From assembly GCF_014838715.1 (NCBI RefSeq), contig NZ_CP061947.1, forward strand, positions 6,190,001-6,254,000: 64,000 nucleotides of DNA. The letters are read 5' to 3'. Origin of the DNA: Algoriphagus sp. Y33. Lineage in GTDB: Bacteria > Bacteroidota > Bacteroidia > Cytophagales > Cyclobacteriaceae. Shown here in pieces: positions 17,610-26,265 of this stretch. The notes under the pieces are model-generated. The model was given only the letters and a program-made list of their open reading frames with translations, was not told where the DNA came from and did no database searches. The translations under genes and the position numbers were made by a program. Each line of letters opens with the position of its first letter. Positions within the stretch are counted from its first letter, which is position 1.

Positions 17610-18332
17610 ATGAAAATTGCGTTAATCTCAGGGACCTCAGGTTTGGTAGGCATGCAATTGCTTCACCAACTCCTGCAAAATACAGCATACGATACGGTGA
17701 TTTCTGTGGGGAGGAGAAAGCTGGCCCTAAAACACCACAAGTTAGTACAGATTGATGGAGACCTGAGCAAGCTGAACCAATGGAATTGGGAAGAAAAAGT
17801 CACTTCCCAGAGTTTGGGAGGTGAATACAATTCTCTTGTCAATAGTCTAATGGAAAAATCAGCTGAAATGCATGCTTTTTCTTCCCTCGGAACGACAATA
17901 AAGAAGGCAGGTTCTAAGGAGAATTTTTTTGCCATTGACCATGATTTGGTGATTACCTTTGGTAACTGGGCTAAAGAATTAGGGGCATCCAAGTTTCTTT
18001 ATGTTTCTGCATCCGGTGCCGACCCAAACTCTTCTGTATTCTATAGCCGGACCAAAGGCAAAACGGAGGATGATCTCAAGACAATGGGATTCGATTATTT
18101 GGGGCTGTTCAGACCATCTCTTTTGTTGGGAAATAGAAATGAATTCAGGCTAGGGGAGCAGGTGGCATCCATCGTGATGAAGCCTCTCGTTTGGCTGAAG
18201 CTTTTTAAAAATCTCAGACCAATCTATGATTATCAAGTGGCCAAAGCCATAGTGAAGACGGCACTGGCGAAAAAATCCGATTCTGTAGAAATCATCTCCT
18301 CTGGAGATATGCAAGACTTAAGTGGTAAATGA
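17610..18332 (+). CDS. NAD(P)-binding TIP30/HTATIP2-like oxidoreductase
   Basis: A 240-residue atypical short-chain dehydrogenase. The dinucleotide motif is SGTSGLVGMQLLHQLL at the N-terminus. KFLYVSASGADPNSSVFYSRTKG gives the SAxGAD and YxxxK-like region, and YLGLFRPSLLLGNR is typical of the TIP30/YwnB-like group. The substrate is unknown. The last four bases overlap the dtd start (ATGA), which points to coupled translation. Confidence 0.78.
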   Translation: MKIALISGTSGLVGMQLLHQLLQNTAYDTVISVGRRKLALKHHKLVQIDGDLSKLNQWNWEEKVTSQSLGGEYNSLVNSLMEKSAEMHAFSSLGTTIKKAGSKENFFAIDHDLVITFGNWAKELGASKFLYVSASGADPNSSVFYSRTKGKTEDDLKTMGFDYLGLFRPSLLLGNRNEFRLGEQVASIVMKPLVWLKLFKNLRPIYDYQVAKAIVKTALAKKSDSVEIISSGDMQDLSGK

Positions 18333-18781
18333 TAGTAGTAATCCAAAGAGTATCTGAAGCTTCCGTGAAAATTGAAGGAAAAGTCAAATCCGAAATCGGA
18401 AAGGGATTGATGATTTTACTTGGAATAGAAGAAAGTGATGCTGAGGAAGATATTGTCTGGTTGTCGAATAAGATTGCCAGTCTTCGGATTTTTCCGGATG
18501 AAAAGGAAGTAATGAACAAAAGTCTGCGGGATGTGGATGGGGAAATTCTCCTGATATCTCAGTTTACGCTCCATGCGAGTACCAAAAAGGGGAATCGCCC
18601 TTCATACATTAAGGCCGCAAAACCTGATATCGCGATTCCGCTTTATGATAAAATGATCAGTGCTTTACAATCTGAACTGGGCAAGCCAATCGGTACAGGA
18701 GAATTTGGAGCAGATATGAAAGTTTCCTTGGTGAATGATGGGCCTGTCACCATCTTGATTGATAGTAAGAACAGGGTGTAA
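18329..18781 (+). CDS. dtd: D-aminoacyl-tRNA deacylase
   Basis: A 150-residue homodimeric enzyme that hydrolyses D-aminoacyl-tRNAs and glycyl-tRNA-Ala mischarges. Family motifs are unmistakable: the N-terminal MIVVIQRVSEASVKI, the catalytic SQFTLHASTKKGNRPSY (about residues 78-94), and the cross-subunit Gly-cisPro region VSLVNDGPVTILID. Length is normal. It sits in the operon between the TIP30-like gene and the ABC ATPase. Confidence 0.97.
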   Translation: MIVVIQRVSEASVKIEGKVKSEIGKGLMILLGIEESDAEEDIVWLSNKIASLRIFPDEKEVMNKSLRDVDGEILLISQFTLHASTKKGNRPSYIKAAKPDIAIPLYDKMISALQSELGKPIGTGEFGADMKVSLVNDGPVTILIDSKNRV

Positions 18782-18819
18782 TCATCAATGAATTTTTCAA
18801 TCTTTCAGTTTTATAACCT

Positions 18820-20307
18820 TTGTATTTATCCATTTTGAATTCCCTCATAACAATCACTTCCGCCCAGGTTCTTGCCAAAGGAAAACAAGTTTTTCAATCC
18901 TTGGATTTTAATTGGAAAGAAGGGCAGCAATGGGCCATCATCGGCAACAACGGGGCTGAGATGACAGCTTTTATAGAAGCTATTCGGGGGAATACGGTAA
19001 TTCCAACGGGTGAAATTGTCCGTCCTTTTGCGAAGGACTATACCGAAGAGAAGACCAAGGCAGGGGAGATCAATTCTTTTCGGGATCTGATCGCATACGT
19101 ATCCCAACGGTATGAAATCCGCAATAAATCCAATCAGCAAAACTTCTATTTCCAGCAGCGTTTCAATTCCTCTGAATCTGAGGATACTGCCACCGTGCAG
19201 GAATATTTATTGGAGGTAAAAGCAAAAGTTGAGGGAGTCTGGACTTTGGAGAAAGTATCCGGATTGCTGCATTTGGAGCACTTGCTGGATAAATCTTTGC
19301 TCTTGCTTTCCAATGGGGAAACTCGACGACTGGCACTTGCTCTGGGGCTGATGCGACAGCCGAAAATCTACCTAATGGATCAGCCGATGACAGGATTGGA
19401 TGTGAAAAGTAGAGCGGAGTTCGGAAAGATTTTGAACGTGATAATTTCTGAGGGTGTGCATGTGTTGCTCACTACTTCTGCTAATGAAATTCCTGAAGGA
19501 ATCACCCACGTAGCCAAATTAAACAGTGTAGGAATTGGAGGAGATTGGCCGGCAAAAAACTTTCATTTGACGGCTGAGCATGAGCAAAAGTTGTCTTACG
19601 ATTGGGAGCTTTTAGATTCGCTTTTGCCTAAAAGACTTAATAAAAACGACGAAGTAATTCGACTGCAAAACCTTAGTATTAACTATGGAGATAAACAGAT
19701 TCTAAAGAATCTAAACTGGGAAGTCACATCCGGTGAACGCTGGCTACTGAAAGGATCCAATGGATCTGGGAAATCCACCTTGATCAGTTTGCTGATCGGA
19801 GAAAATCCCCAAGCCTATTCCCAGAATTTTTGGCTCTTTGGGCGCAAAAGGGGAACAGGTGAAAGCATATGGGACGTGAAGCGGCCTACGGGTTTTGTGG
19901 CACCGGAACTCAGCCGATTCTTCCCTGCCAACCAAACCTGCAGAAAAGTGATTCTGTCAGGCCTTTTTGATACCATGGGTTTGTTTAAAAAGGTAAATGA
20001 GGAGCAGGTAGCCCTAGCCGAATCTTGGATAAAGCTTTTTCATCTGGAATCATTTGAGAATATCCCCATCAATCGACTTTCTTTGGAAAACCAACGCTGG
20101 ACTTTGCTAGCCCGGGCGCTGATCAAGCAGCCCAAATTGCTGATTCTCGACGAAGCATCACAGGGTATGGATGAGTTTCAGCGCAGACTTTTCAAGGATA
20201 CTGTACAGCAAATCTGTGAGCGAAGTACAATCACCCTGATCTATGTCAGCCACTATGCCGAGGATGTGCCTGAGGCGGTGGGGAAGGTGATTGAGCTGGG
20301 TGGGTAA
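18820..20307 (+). CDS. Two-domain ABC ATPase, ModF/PhrA-like, with one degenerate site
   Basis: A soluble protein of about 490 residues with two nucleotide-binding domains and no membrane segments, resembling the ModF group. It must begin with TTG, either at 18820 or more likely at 18835 (NSLITITSAQ). Domain 1 has a broken Walker A (GNNGAEMT, no lysine), signature LSNGETRRL, and Walker B YLMDQP with Gln for the catalytic Glu. Domain 2 has an intact Walker A GSNGSGKST, a weak signature RLSLENQRW and Walker B LLILDEAS. One composite site, domain 2 Walker A/B with the domain 1 signature, therefore looks active and the other dead. Its physiological partner is unknown. Confidence 0.85.
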   Translation: MYLSILNSLITITSAQVLAKGKQVFQSLDFNWKEGQQWAIIGNNGAEMTAFIEAIRGNTVIPTGEIVRPFAKDYTEEKTKAGEINSFRDLIAYVSQRYEIRNKSNQQNFYFQQRFNSSESEDTATVQEYLLEVKAKVEGVWTLEKVSGLLHLEHLLDKSLLLLSNGETRRLALALGLMRQPKIYLMDQPMTGLDVKSRAEFGKILNVIISEGVHVLLTTSANEIPEGITHVAKLNSVGIGGDWPAKNFHLTAEHEQKLSYDWELLDSLLPKRLNKNDEVIRLQNLSINYGDKQILKNLNWEVTSGERWLLKGSNGSGKSTLISLLIGENPQAYSQNFWLFGRKRGTGESIWDVKRPTGFVAPELSRFFPANQTCRKVILSGLFDTMGLFKKVNEEQVALAESWIKLFHLESFENIPINRLSLENQRWTLLARALIKQPKLLILDEASQGMDEFQRRLFKDTVQQICERSTITLIYVSHYAEDVPEAVGKVIELGG

Positions 20308-20378
20308 TAGTATGATTGGTCTGATGATGTTCTGCATGAAAACAGATTAATCGCCATGGAGTTTATTCCGCCCCTTTA

Positions 20379-20659
20379 GCAACGGCCTGGCGAACGTTGC
20401 TAAGCTATTTTGCCCTTTCAGGGCTAATAAATATAAGGTTTTCCGATCTAAAAAAGGTGTTTCAAACAATTGATTTGCAGTTGTTTATCGAATTCGGTGA
20501 TTTGTTGAAGATCTAATTTTCCTTGGCAGATACATACCAAGTTCTAGTAAGAAGATTTTACTTTTCATTAGTTGGCCCTGAAAGGGCTCAATAGCCAGCG
20601 ATGGGCATCGCCCATCGATATTATGATTTTTATCATTTAGTTCCCAGCCCTGAAAGGGC
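20379..20659. repeat. REP-type palindromes, left of the transposase
   Basis: This gap (20308-20678) contains GCAACGGCCTGGCGAACGTTGC (a 22-bp imperfect palindrome starting at 20379), the palindrome GCCCTTTCAGGGC (20412-20424), and GCCCTGAAAGGGC twice (20575-20587 and 20647-20659). Between the last two lies the hairpin CGATGGGC...GCCCATCG (20599-20617). The same set recurs right of the transposase. Confidence 0.8.
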
Positions 20660-20678
20660 GTAATACAAAAAAACGGAG

Positions 20679-21131
20679 TTACCCCCACACATACCGCTCA
20701 TCATAGTCCACCTGATATTTTTTCAAAAAAGCCCTGTATTCATGTTGGAATGATTTCTTTTCATGGTGCTTACGCTGGTTTTGAATGTAGTAAATGACAG
20801 TATCGACCTGACTTGGATTAACTGAAAATGCCCCGTACCCATCCTGCCAATAGAAATTGCTCAGTTCATCTGCGCGCTTTTTCATCCATTTGGAAGAATC
20901 TGTTTTTATCTCTTCCACTAACTTAGCAATTGTCATGTTCTTAGCAAGGAGACAAAGGATATGTACGTGATCTAAATATCCTCCTACTTGAATAGGAGTA
21001 CAGTCATAGGCTTTGCAAACGCCACCGAGGTATTTAAAGAGTTCGTCTTCATATTCCTGTTTGATAAATGGCTGTCTGTTTTTCGTGCTGAAAATAATGT
21101 GCACATAATTTTTCACGAGCGATTGTCCCAT
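20679..21131 (-). mobile_element. REP-associated tyrosine transposase (IS200-like TnpA)
   Basis: A 150-residue Y1 HUH-superfamily transposase. The HUH motif is GGYLDHVHILCLL (about residues 48-60) and the catalytic tyrosine lies in DTVIYYIQNQRKHH (about 110-123). YWQDGYGAFSV is the conserved segment between them. Family knowledge: IS200-like enzymes in a nest of REP palindromes, without tnpB, are RAYTs and act on those palindromes in single-stranded form. Here both flanks carry the palindromes GCCCTGAAAGGGC and CGATGGGC. The gene is full length, so it is plausibly active. Confidence 0.9.
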
Positions 21132-21188
21132 AGTTTATTGCGCCCCTTCAGTGCTTTAAAAAATGAAAACTGCTTATCTCTATCTCTA

Positions 21189-21509
21189 CAACGGCCTAGC
21201 GACCGTTGCTTTACTGTTTTGCCCTTTCCGGGATAGTGAATATACTGATTTTCGAATTTAATTTAGCGTTCAGCTAAATGCATTGTAGTTGATTTAGGAA
21301 GTCAAATCAATTCTTGTGGGTTTGTCTGAAAGGACGCAGACCACGGTGGTGAGAATGGACTGTAAAAGACAGAGAATAGTAACACTTGTAGCAAAATGAA
21401 CAGCTTATATTTTTCGGCCCTGAAAGGGCTGAATACCCCGGCGATGGGTGTAGCCCATCGATGTGATCAGATCAAGAGTGTTTCGTTTTCATCTTAGCCC
21501 TGAAAGGGT
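21189..21509. repeat. REP-type palindromes, right of the transposase
   Basis: A mirror of the left cluster. It holds CAACGGCCTAGCGACCGTTG (from 21189), a decayed GCCCTTTCCGGG (21221-21232), GCCCTGAAAGGGC (21417-21429), CGATGGG...CCCATCG (21442-21460) and GCCCTGAAAGGGT (21497-21509). The region from 21132 to 21596 has no gene that I can support. Confidence 0.8.
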
Positions 21510-21596
21510 GTCATCAAAAAGTAGCATCACAAGGCATGGATGAGTTCGGATTTCTGACTCATTATGCAGAGCTGTTTTGAGTGGTCAGCTCCATTA

Positions 21597-21977
21597 TTAC
21601 TGATTAAAAAACCAACCCTTTTTATTGATATAATGGGTGCCTAAATAAATGGAAATTCCAAAGACAATTAAAATAATTGGTATAGCACCTATTTTTTGAT
21701 AGAAGGCAAGTTCACCCACTAAAGCACCTACAGCAAGAAATAATATAAATGAGCTAATGAAATCTAAAAATCTTTCATGACGATCTATGGCTTTTGTATT
21801 TGAAGAAATATTCAGAAATGGTCCTTCAAAAATCTGCAATAGAAGCTTTGAGGTAAATCCAAATGAAAAAAAATATATCAAAATTAGTCCCATATCTCTT
21901 GGAGTTTCGATAGAACTACCTATAAGCAGAGGTAGAAAAAAACCAACTGATCCCGCAATTCCCTTGATGATTTTCAT
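21597..21977 (-). CDS. Small polytopic membrane protein, unknown
   Basis: About 126 residues from MKIIKGIAGSVGFFLPLLIG, with four hydrophobic segments and a short charged loop (SSNTKAIDRHERFLDF) in the middle. The C-terminus is THYINKKGWFFNQ. It is AT-rich compared with the housekeeping genes and sits between the REP cluster and a toxin-antitoxin pair, so it may be an acquired gene. I do not recognise a family. A start at the upstream ATG (22013) is possible but less convincing. Confidence 0.5.
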   Translation of the reverse strand: MKIIKGIAGSVGFFLPLLIGSSIETPRDMGLILIYFFSFGFTSKLLLQIFEGPFLNISSNTKAIDRHERFLDFISSFILFLAVGALVGELAFYQKIGAIPIILIVFGISIYLGTHYINKKGWFFNQ

Positions 21978-22083
21978 TGGAAGATATGATTTGTAGAGTA
22001 TTAAATTAATCAAATGCTTTAAAAATAGCTAACAAAGTTGCGTTCAATTACTATTTAGTGATTATTTATACGATAGTCTTTCG

Positions 22084-22091
22084 TATTTTTG
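22084..22091 (+). promoter_or_regulatory. -7 promoter element of the toxin-antitoxin operon
   Basis: TATTTTTG matches TAnnTTTG and lies 18 bp before the antitoxin ATG. No clear -33 TTTG was found at the usual distance. Confidence 0.45.
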
Positions 22092-22109
22092 TGTATAAAC
22101 TATAAGGGT

Positions 22110-22316
22110 ATGAAAGTCACTGCTTTAATTGAAGATGAATTGATCCAAGATGTGATGGAAATCTCAGGAGCTAAAAATATTACTGAAGCATTGAGGATAG
22201 CACTTCGCGACTACTTGTCTCGTAAAAAGTTACGTGAATTGGCTGATCAAATAGTAGCGGAGCCAATAGCTTTCACGTATGGAGCTGACAAATTGAGAGA
22301 TGCCAATCAGCAATGA
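22110..22316 (+). CDS. VapB-type antitoxin
   Basis: A 68-residue antitoxin starting at MKVTALIEDELIQDV, a ribbon-helix-helix N-terminus with ITEALRIALRDYLSRKKLREL following. The C-terminal tail (PIAFTYGADKLRDANQQ) would be the toxin-binding part. An upstream in-frame ATG exists but lies over the promoter. Its last four bases overlap the toxin start (ATGA), the normal arrangement for type II pairs. It is likely to autorepress by binding near 22084. Confidence 0.78.
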   Translation: MKVTALIEDELIQDVMEISGAKNITEALRIALRDYLSRKKLRELADQIVAEPIAFTYGADKLRDANQQ

Positions 22317-22696
22317 AGCAGGTTCTTGTCGATACCTCAGTGTGGATCGAGTTTCTAAAAGGTAATCCGGATTTCTTCGCTCCGATGATAGATTTGATGG
22401 AGAAAGGCGAAATATATTCTTTGGAATTGATCTTTGCTGAGTTGCTTCAAGGGGTAAAGAATACCAGAGAATTAAATTTGATCAAAGATTTCTATCGCCA
22501 ACTTCGGATTTTGGATCAGCCGGGATTGATTTTTGAATCTGGAGATTTTTCTAGAAAAGCTGGATTAATCAATCGTGGAATTGGTTTGATCGATGCGGTG
22601 ATCATTCATTCAGCTGAGAGATTTGGGTTGGAGATTTGGACTCTTGATCGCAAGATCTTAGCTTTTCCGGGTTATAACAGAATTTATAAACCGTAG
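22313..22696 (+). CDS. VapC-type PIN-domain toxin
   Basis: A 127-residue PIN ribonuclease. The acidic residues are all present: VDTSVWIEFLKG at the N-terminus, ELIFAELLQG in the middle, GLIDAVIIHSAE, and TLDRKI near the C-terminus. Family knowledge: VapC toxins cleave tRNA or rRNA when the antitoxin is lost. The frame overlaps the antitoxin by four bases. The pair lies just after the REP/transposase island, consistent with accessory origin. It is full length and looks intact. Confidence 0.88.
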   Translation: MKQVLVDTSVWIEFLKGNPDFFAPMIDLMEKGEIYSLELIFAELLQGVKNTRELNLIKDFYRQLRILDQPGLIFESGDFSRKAGLINRGIGLIDAVIIHSAERFGLEIWTLDRKILAFPGYNRIYKP

Positions 22697-22880
22697 TTGA
22701 CTTCAGTGTAAAGGAGATACTACAAACTATTTTTTGGAAGATCTGTTTGGCACAGAAAAGGGATTTCATTTTTAGAGTCCCCTCGAGATTCTCCGATAAA
22801 CCGGTTTTTTGACTAGCTGGTAGTTTTTCGTTTGATTTTTTGGAAATCATTTCCTAATTCATAAAAAAGCCCTCAGCCTT

Positions 22881-24149
22881 ATGACAAGCAGAAGATTATT
22901 TCTCCAAAAACTCAGTGCGGGAATAGCCATTCCAAGCCTAGTTTCCTTTAATTCTCCAACTCAAATTACTTCGAAATCAATAAACCACTTTCTGCATGGG
23001 GAGGAATTTTGGGGAGATTTACGGAAAAAATTCCCCTTACAAAGCAATAGGGTTTACTTGAACAACGGAACCTTTGGACCTTCTCCAACTGTGGTTTTGG
23101 AAGCTTTGCAAAATTCCTTTGTCGAGACAAATACAAGCGGGGAATATGGTCATATTGAGTCTGAGCGGGAGAAGTTGGCTGCATTTGTGGGAATCAAAAC
23201 ATCTGAGATTTCACTTACCCATAATACTACTGAGGGTATCAATATTATGGCTTGGGGACTTCCGCTGCAAACGGGAGATGAAGTGATTATCACTTTGCAT
23301 GAGCATGTGGGGAATGCATTGCCTTGGCTAAATCGAGCAAAAATGCATGGAATTGTTCTGAAGCCTTTTGAACCCAAAGCTACACAAGCAGAGAATCTGG
23401 ACTTTATCAAAAGTCTTGTGACTCCCAAAACAAAAGTGATCGCAATACCACATATCACTTGCACCACAGGGTTGGTTTTACCGATCAAAGAGATTTCAGC
23501 TTTTGCTAGAAGAAAAGGGATATTTACTGCGATCGATGGAGCACATGGAGCGGGAGTATTTGATCTTAATCTGAAAGAACTGGGTTGTGACTTATATGCA
23601 AGCAGCTATCATAAATGGGTTTTAGGGCCCAATGGAACAGGATTTCTATATGTGAGGGAGGAGATTTTAGAACAGGTCCAAGCTTATCATGTTGGGGCGT
23701 ATTCGGATTTGGGATGGGATATGTACCAAAACCCGCCTGAGTTTAAAGGCTATGTACCCACTGCACACCGCTTTGATTATGGAAGCCAAAGTTTGCCTAT
23801 GATGAGGGGAGCTGTAGCAGCCGCGGATTTCCATGAAGCGATAGGCAAAGGGAAGATAGAAAACAGAGTACGGGAACTGAACCAACATCTGTTTGAGGGA
23901 CTGGCTGAAATGAATTCGCAACTGGATGTTCTAAGTTCTTCTGAGCCGGAATCCCGCATAAGTATGATTACTTTTAAGCCGAGGAATATGGATTATCAGC
24001 TAGCTGCCGGCATGATCAGTCAGCAAGGTTTTCGGATCCGCCAAGTTCCGGAGAGCAGACTGGATGCGATCCGAATCTCAACACATATCTACAACAGTAA
24101 AGGAGAAATAGACTTCTTTCTAGAAGTGACAAAAAAGGTGTTGAGTTAA
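22881..24149 (+). CDS. Tat-exported class V aminotransferase-like PLP enzyme
   Basis: A 422-residue fold-type I PLP enzyme resembling isopenicillin N epimerase and cysteine desulfurase-like proteins. The N-terminus MTSRRLFLQKLSAGIAIPSLV is a twin-arginine signal (S-R-R-x-F-L), so the enzyme is probably exported folded with its cofactor. Landmarks are VYLNNGTFGPSP, LTHNTTEGINIMAWGL, the strand AIDGAHGAG with the PLP-binding Asp, and the lysine in SSYHKWVLGPNGTGFLYV. The substrate is unknown. No Tat partner genes are nearby. Confidence 0.85.
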   Translation: MTSRRLFLQKLSAGIAIPSLVSFNSPTQITSKSINHFLHGEEFWGDLRKKFPLQSNRVYLNNGTFGPSPTVVLEALQNSFVETNTSGEYGHIESEREKLAAFVGIKTSEISLTHNTTEGINIMAWGLPLQTGDEVIITLHEHVGNALPWLNRAKMHGIVLKPFEPKATQAENLDFIKSLVTPKTKVIAIPHITCTTGLVLPIKEISAFARRKGIFTAIDGAHGAGVFDLNLKELGCDLYASSYHKWVLGPNGTGFLYVREEILEQVQAYHVGAYSDLGWDMYQNPPEFKGYVPTAHRFDYGSQSLPMMRGAVAAADFHEAIGKGKIENRVRELNQHLFEGLAEMNSQLDVLSSSEPESRISMITFKPRNMDYQLAAGMISQQGFRIRQVPESRLDAIRISTHIYNSKGEIDFFLEVTKKVLS

Positions 24150-24174
24150 GATTTTCGCTTTTTAAATTTCACTT

Positions 24175-24525
24175 TTATTCAACTTCAAGAAATCTAAATT
24201 GACTGATGGCTGCGATCAAATCTAGGGGTAAAGGCTTGTCCAAGGGGAATTGTATTGCACCTTTTGAAGTAACATATGGTTCAAGCTCTTTCCTGAATTC
24301 ACTTACGCCGCTATTGGTAGGATAAAAGCCGATATGTTTTTTTGCAGCTGCGAAATAAACCAACACCTCGGTGGTTTTATATGCAGGCATACTGTAGCTA
24401 ATCACTTCTTTTGCTTTAGGGATAGCTTTCAGGATAGTCGACCGCATTTGTTCAAGCTTTGTCCGAACTTCAGGAGAATGCCAGCTGAGATATTCTTCTA
24501 CCGAGGAAGGTTTTGCGTTCATCAT
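24175..24525 (-). CDS. DUF1801 (YdhG-like) protein
   Basis: A 116-residue soluble protein of the DUF1801/frataxin-like fold group. It has the helix VEEYLSWHSPEVRTKLEQMRSTI, then AIPKAKEVISYSMPAYK, LVYFAAAKKHIGFYPT and a C-terminal GAIQFPLDKPLPLDLIAAI. Members have been called iron chaperones, but evidence is thin. It converges with the PLP-enzyme gene and is followed on the minus strand by only 25 bp. Confidence 0.8.
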   Translation of the reverse strand: MMNAKPSSVEEYLSWHSPEVRTKLEQMRSTILKAIPKAKEVISYSMPAYKTTEVLVYFAAAKKHIGFYPTNSGVSEFRKELEPYVTSKGAIQFPLDKPLPLDLIAAISQFRFLEVE

Positions 24526-24569
24526 TTTGTGAAGAATTTAGAGATTAGATACAAGATCCAAGACTTTCA

Positions 24570-26129
24570 TCAATCTAGTTCATCCGCTGCAGGTACCAAT
24601 TTAGTGCTCAAGTCCGGATCTTCCATGTCTTTGTCTAACGGAAACATTGGTCGATTGATTCGCTTGTAACCCAAACGTTCCAGATCCTGATCTACTCCAC
24701 CCGGAGTCAATGCCATGACCCAATCTGCCCGCATATCATAAAGCTCAGGAACTAAATAACCGATTTTAACCACCACGATATCCGCTTCTCTTGGTGTGAG
24801 TCCAAGGTTTGTGAAATCACTTTCGTTATGGTAAGGCTTGCGTTTTTTTGTCACGATCACATGTACTGAACCGACTTTCACTACAACTTCAACTTCTGCA
24901 GCTCCGTCACCTTCTTTGATTGCTTCCACAGTTCCTTTCAGCATGACCGGCGGAGCAAATCTGTCATCAATTGCCGCACCTGCTGTGCCTTCCACTTTTC
25001 CGCCCACACCTGCTGCTATGGCTTTCTCCACAAACTCAGGACCTGGGATAGATGCATAGATCAACGTTGGCCCGTCTTCGGATTTAAACTCAGATCTTTT
25101 CAGGATTTCTGTCAGCGTCCAAGTCACATCGCCTGCACCACCCGCCGTGGGATTATCTCCCATGTCGCTGATCATAAATGGGGTTTTGTCACTTGCAAGG
25201 GCCATATTCAGGCTTTCTTCCAAAGAAGCGACGGGAGCTACAAACTCAAATTCATTCCTAACATCCCAGAAGCTTTGTGCAAGTTCCTCAGCAGACTCCG
25301 TCACAGCCTGTTCATCATCTCCCGTCACCATTACCACAGCATGATTTCTGGGTTCGTCTGCCCACGCATAGCCGATCCAAATTGCCGCATCGATTACTCC
25401 GTCTTTTTTGGTCATGGGATCCACTTTGGCGTAAAGGCTTTTTCCCGGATCAATTCTGGTACTTGTCTTTTCGCCTGGAAGCAAAATTGGAACAGGAATC
25501 CAAGCCTTATATGCAGGCTTTCCCTTCCCGCTCTCCAACCGATCCAGCAAGTTTTCCACTGCACGTTGTTTCGACTCTAGCGCATCTTCATGCGGAGCCA
25601 TTCTATAGCAAGTGATGAGGTCTGTGTTTTCAGCCAGTCTCCAGGATACATTTCCATGCAAATCCATGGAAGTAGAGATCAACGTCTCCGGCCCTACAAT
25701 CTCCCGAACGCGAATAATGAAATCACCCTCTGGATCATCCAGGCCTACTACGCTCATGGCACCGTGGATATCAAAGAATAGCCCATCATAGGGCAGGTTT
25801 TCTTTTAGCATATTCAGCGTTTTGCCTACAAGTTCTTCGTAAGCTTCTCTGGTTACGATCCCACCGGGGATGGCATGTCCTCTTAGCGTAGGAAACCATT
25901 CTGCTCTTCCTCTATCGATAGAAGCTGAATCCAAGAATGGGTAATAATTGAAAATATCGGCTCCTTCTCTGGTACGAAAGGCAGCTACATCACTGGTCGC
26001 AGGGGAAAAAGTACTTGACTCTATAGCCAAGCCTGCTATGGCTACTCGCGGAAGCGGTTTAGAATTTTCTTTGGAAGAGCAGGATATAATAATTAAGAAT
26101 ACGAAAAGGTATGAAAGAAAATTTCTCAT
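24570..26129 (-). CDS. M81-family (MlrC-like) metallopeptidase, lipoprotein
   Basis: A 519-residue protein started at MRNFLSYLFVFLIIISCSSKE, which is a lipoprotein signal with its cysteine at residue 17. The rest matches the M81/MlrC family: VAIAGLAIESSTFSPATSD, FFDIHGAMSV with an Asp-x-His metal pair, STSMDLHGNVS, and ISDMGDNPTAGGAGD. MlrC-type enzymes hydrolyse peptides such as linearised microcystin and are often cytoplasmic. A lipidated form would act in the periplasm or at the surface. The real substrate is unknown. Confidence 0.85.
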   Translation of the reverse strand: MRNFLSYLFVFLIIISCSSKENSKPLPRVAIAGLAIESSTFSPATSDVAAFRTREGADIFNYYPFLDSASIDRGRAEWFPTLRGHAIPGGIVTREAYEELVGKTLNMLKENLPYDGLFFDIHGAMSVVGLDDPEGDFIIRVREIVGPETLISTSMDLHGNVSWRLAENTDLITCYRMAPHEDALESKQRAVENLLDRLESGKGKPAYKAWIPVPILLPGEKTSTRIDPGKSLYAKVDPMTKKDGVIDAAIWIGYAWADEPRNHAVVMVTGDDEQAVTESAEELAQSFWDVRNEFEFVAPVASLEESLNMALASDKTPFMISDMGDNPTAGGAGDVTWTLTEILKRSEFKSEDGPTLIYASIPGPEFVEKAIAAGVGGKVEGTAGAAIDDRFAPPVMLKGTVEAIKEGDGAAEVEVVVKVGSVHVIVTKKRKPYHNESDFTNLGLTPREADIVVVKIGYLVPELYDMRADWVMALTPGGVDQDLERLGYKRINRPMFPLDKDMEDPDLSTKLVPAADELD

Positions 26130-26265
26130 GGCTGAAGGGGTGATTTTTAAATTGGAGTGAATGGGTGTCATCACTAGCTCAAGGTTCGATTTAAGGGTGT
26201 ATATCGAAACTTAACCAAAAAATTCCAAGAATTACTCGATTGTAACTCAATATTTTTTATAAGCA

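Noticed and set aside
20485..20688. 67-codon minus-strand frame left of the transposase
   Set aside because: It is made of the REP palindromes (PFQGWELND, PFQGQLM) read in frame.
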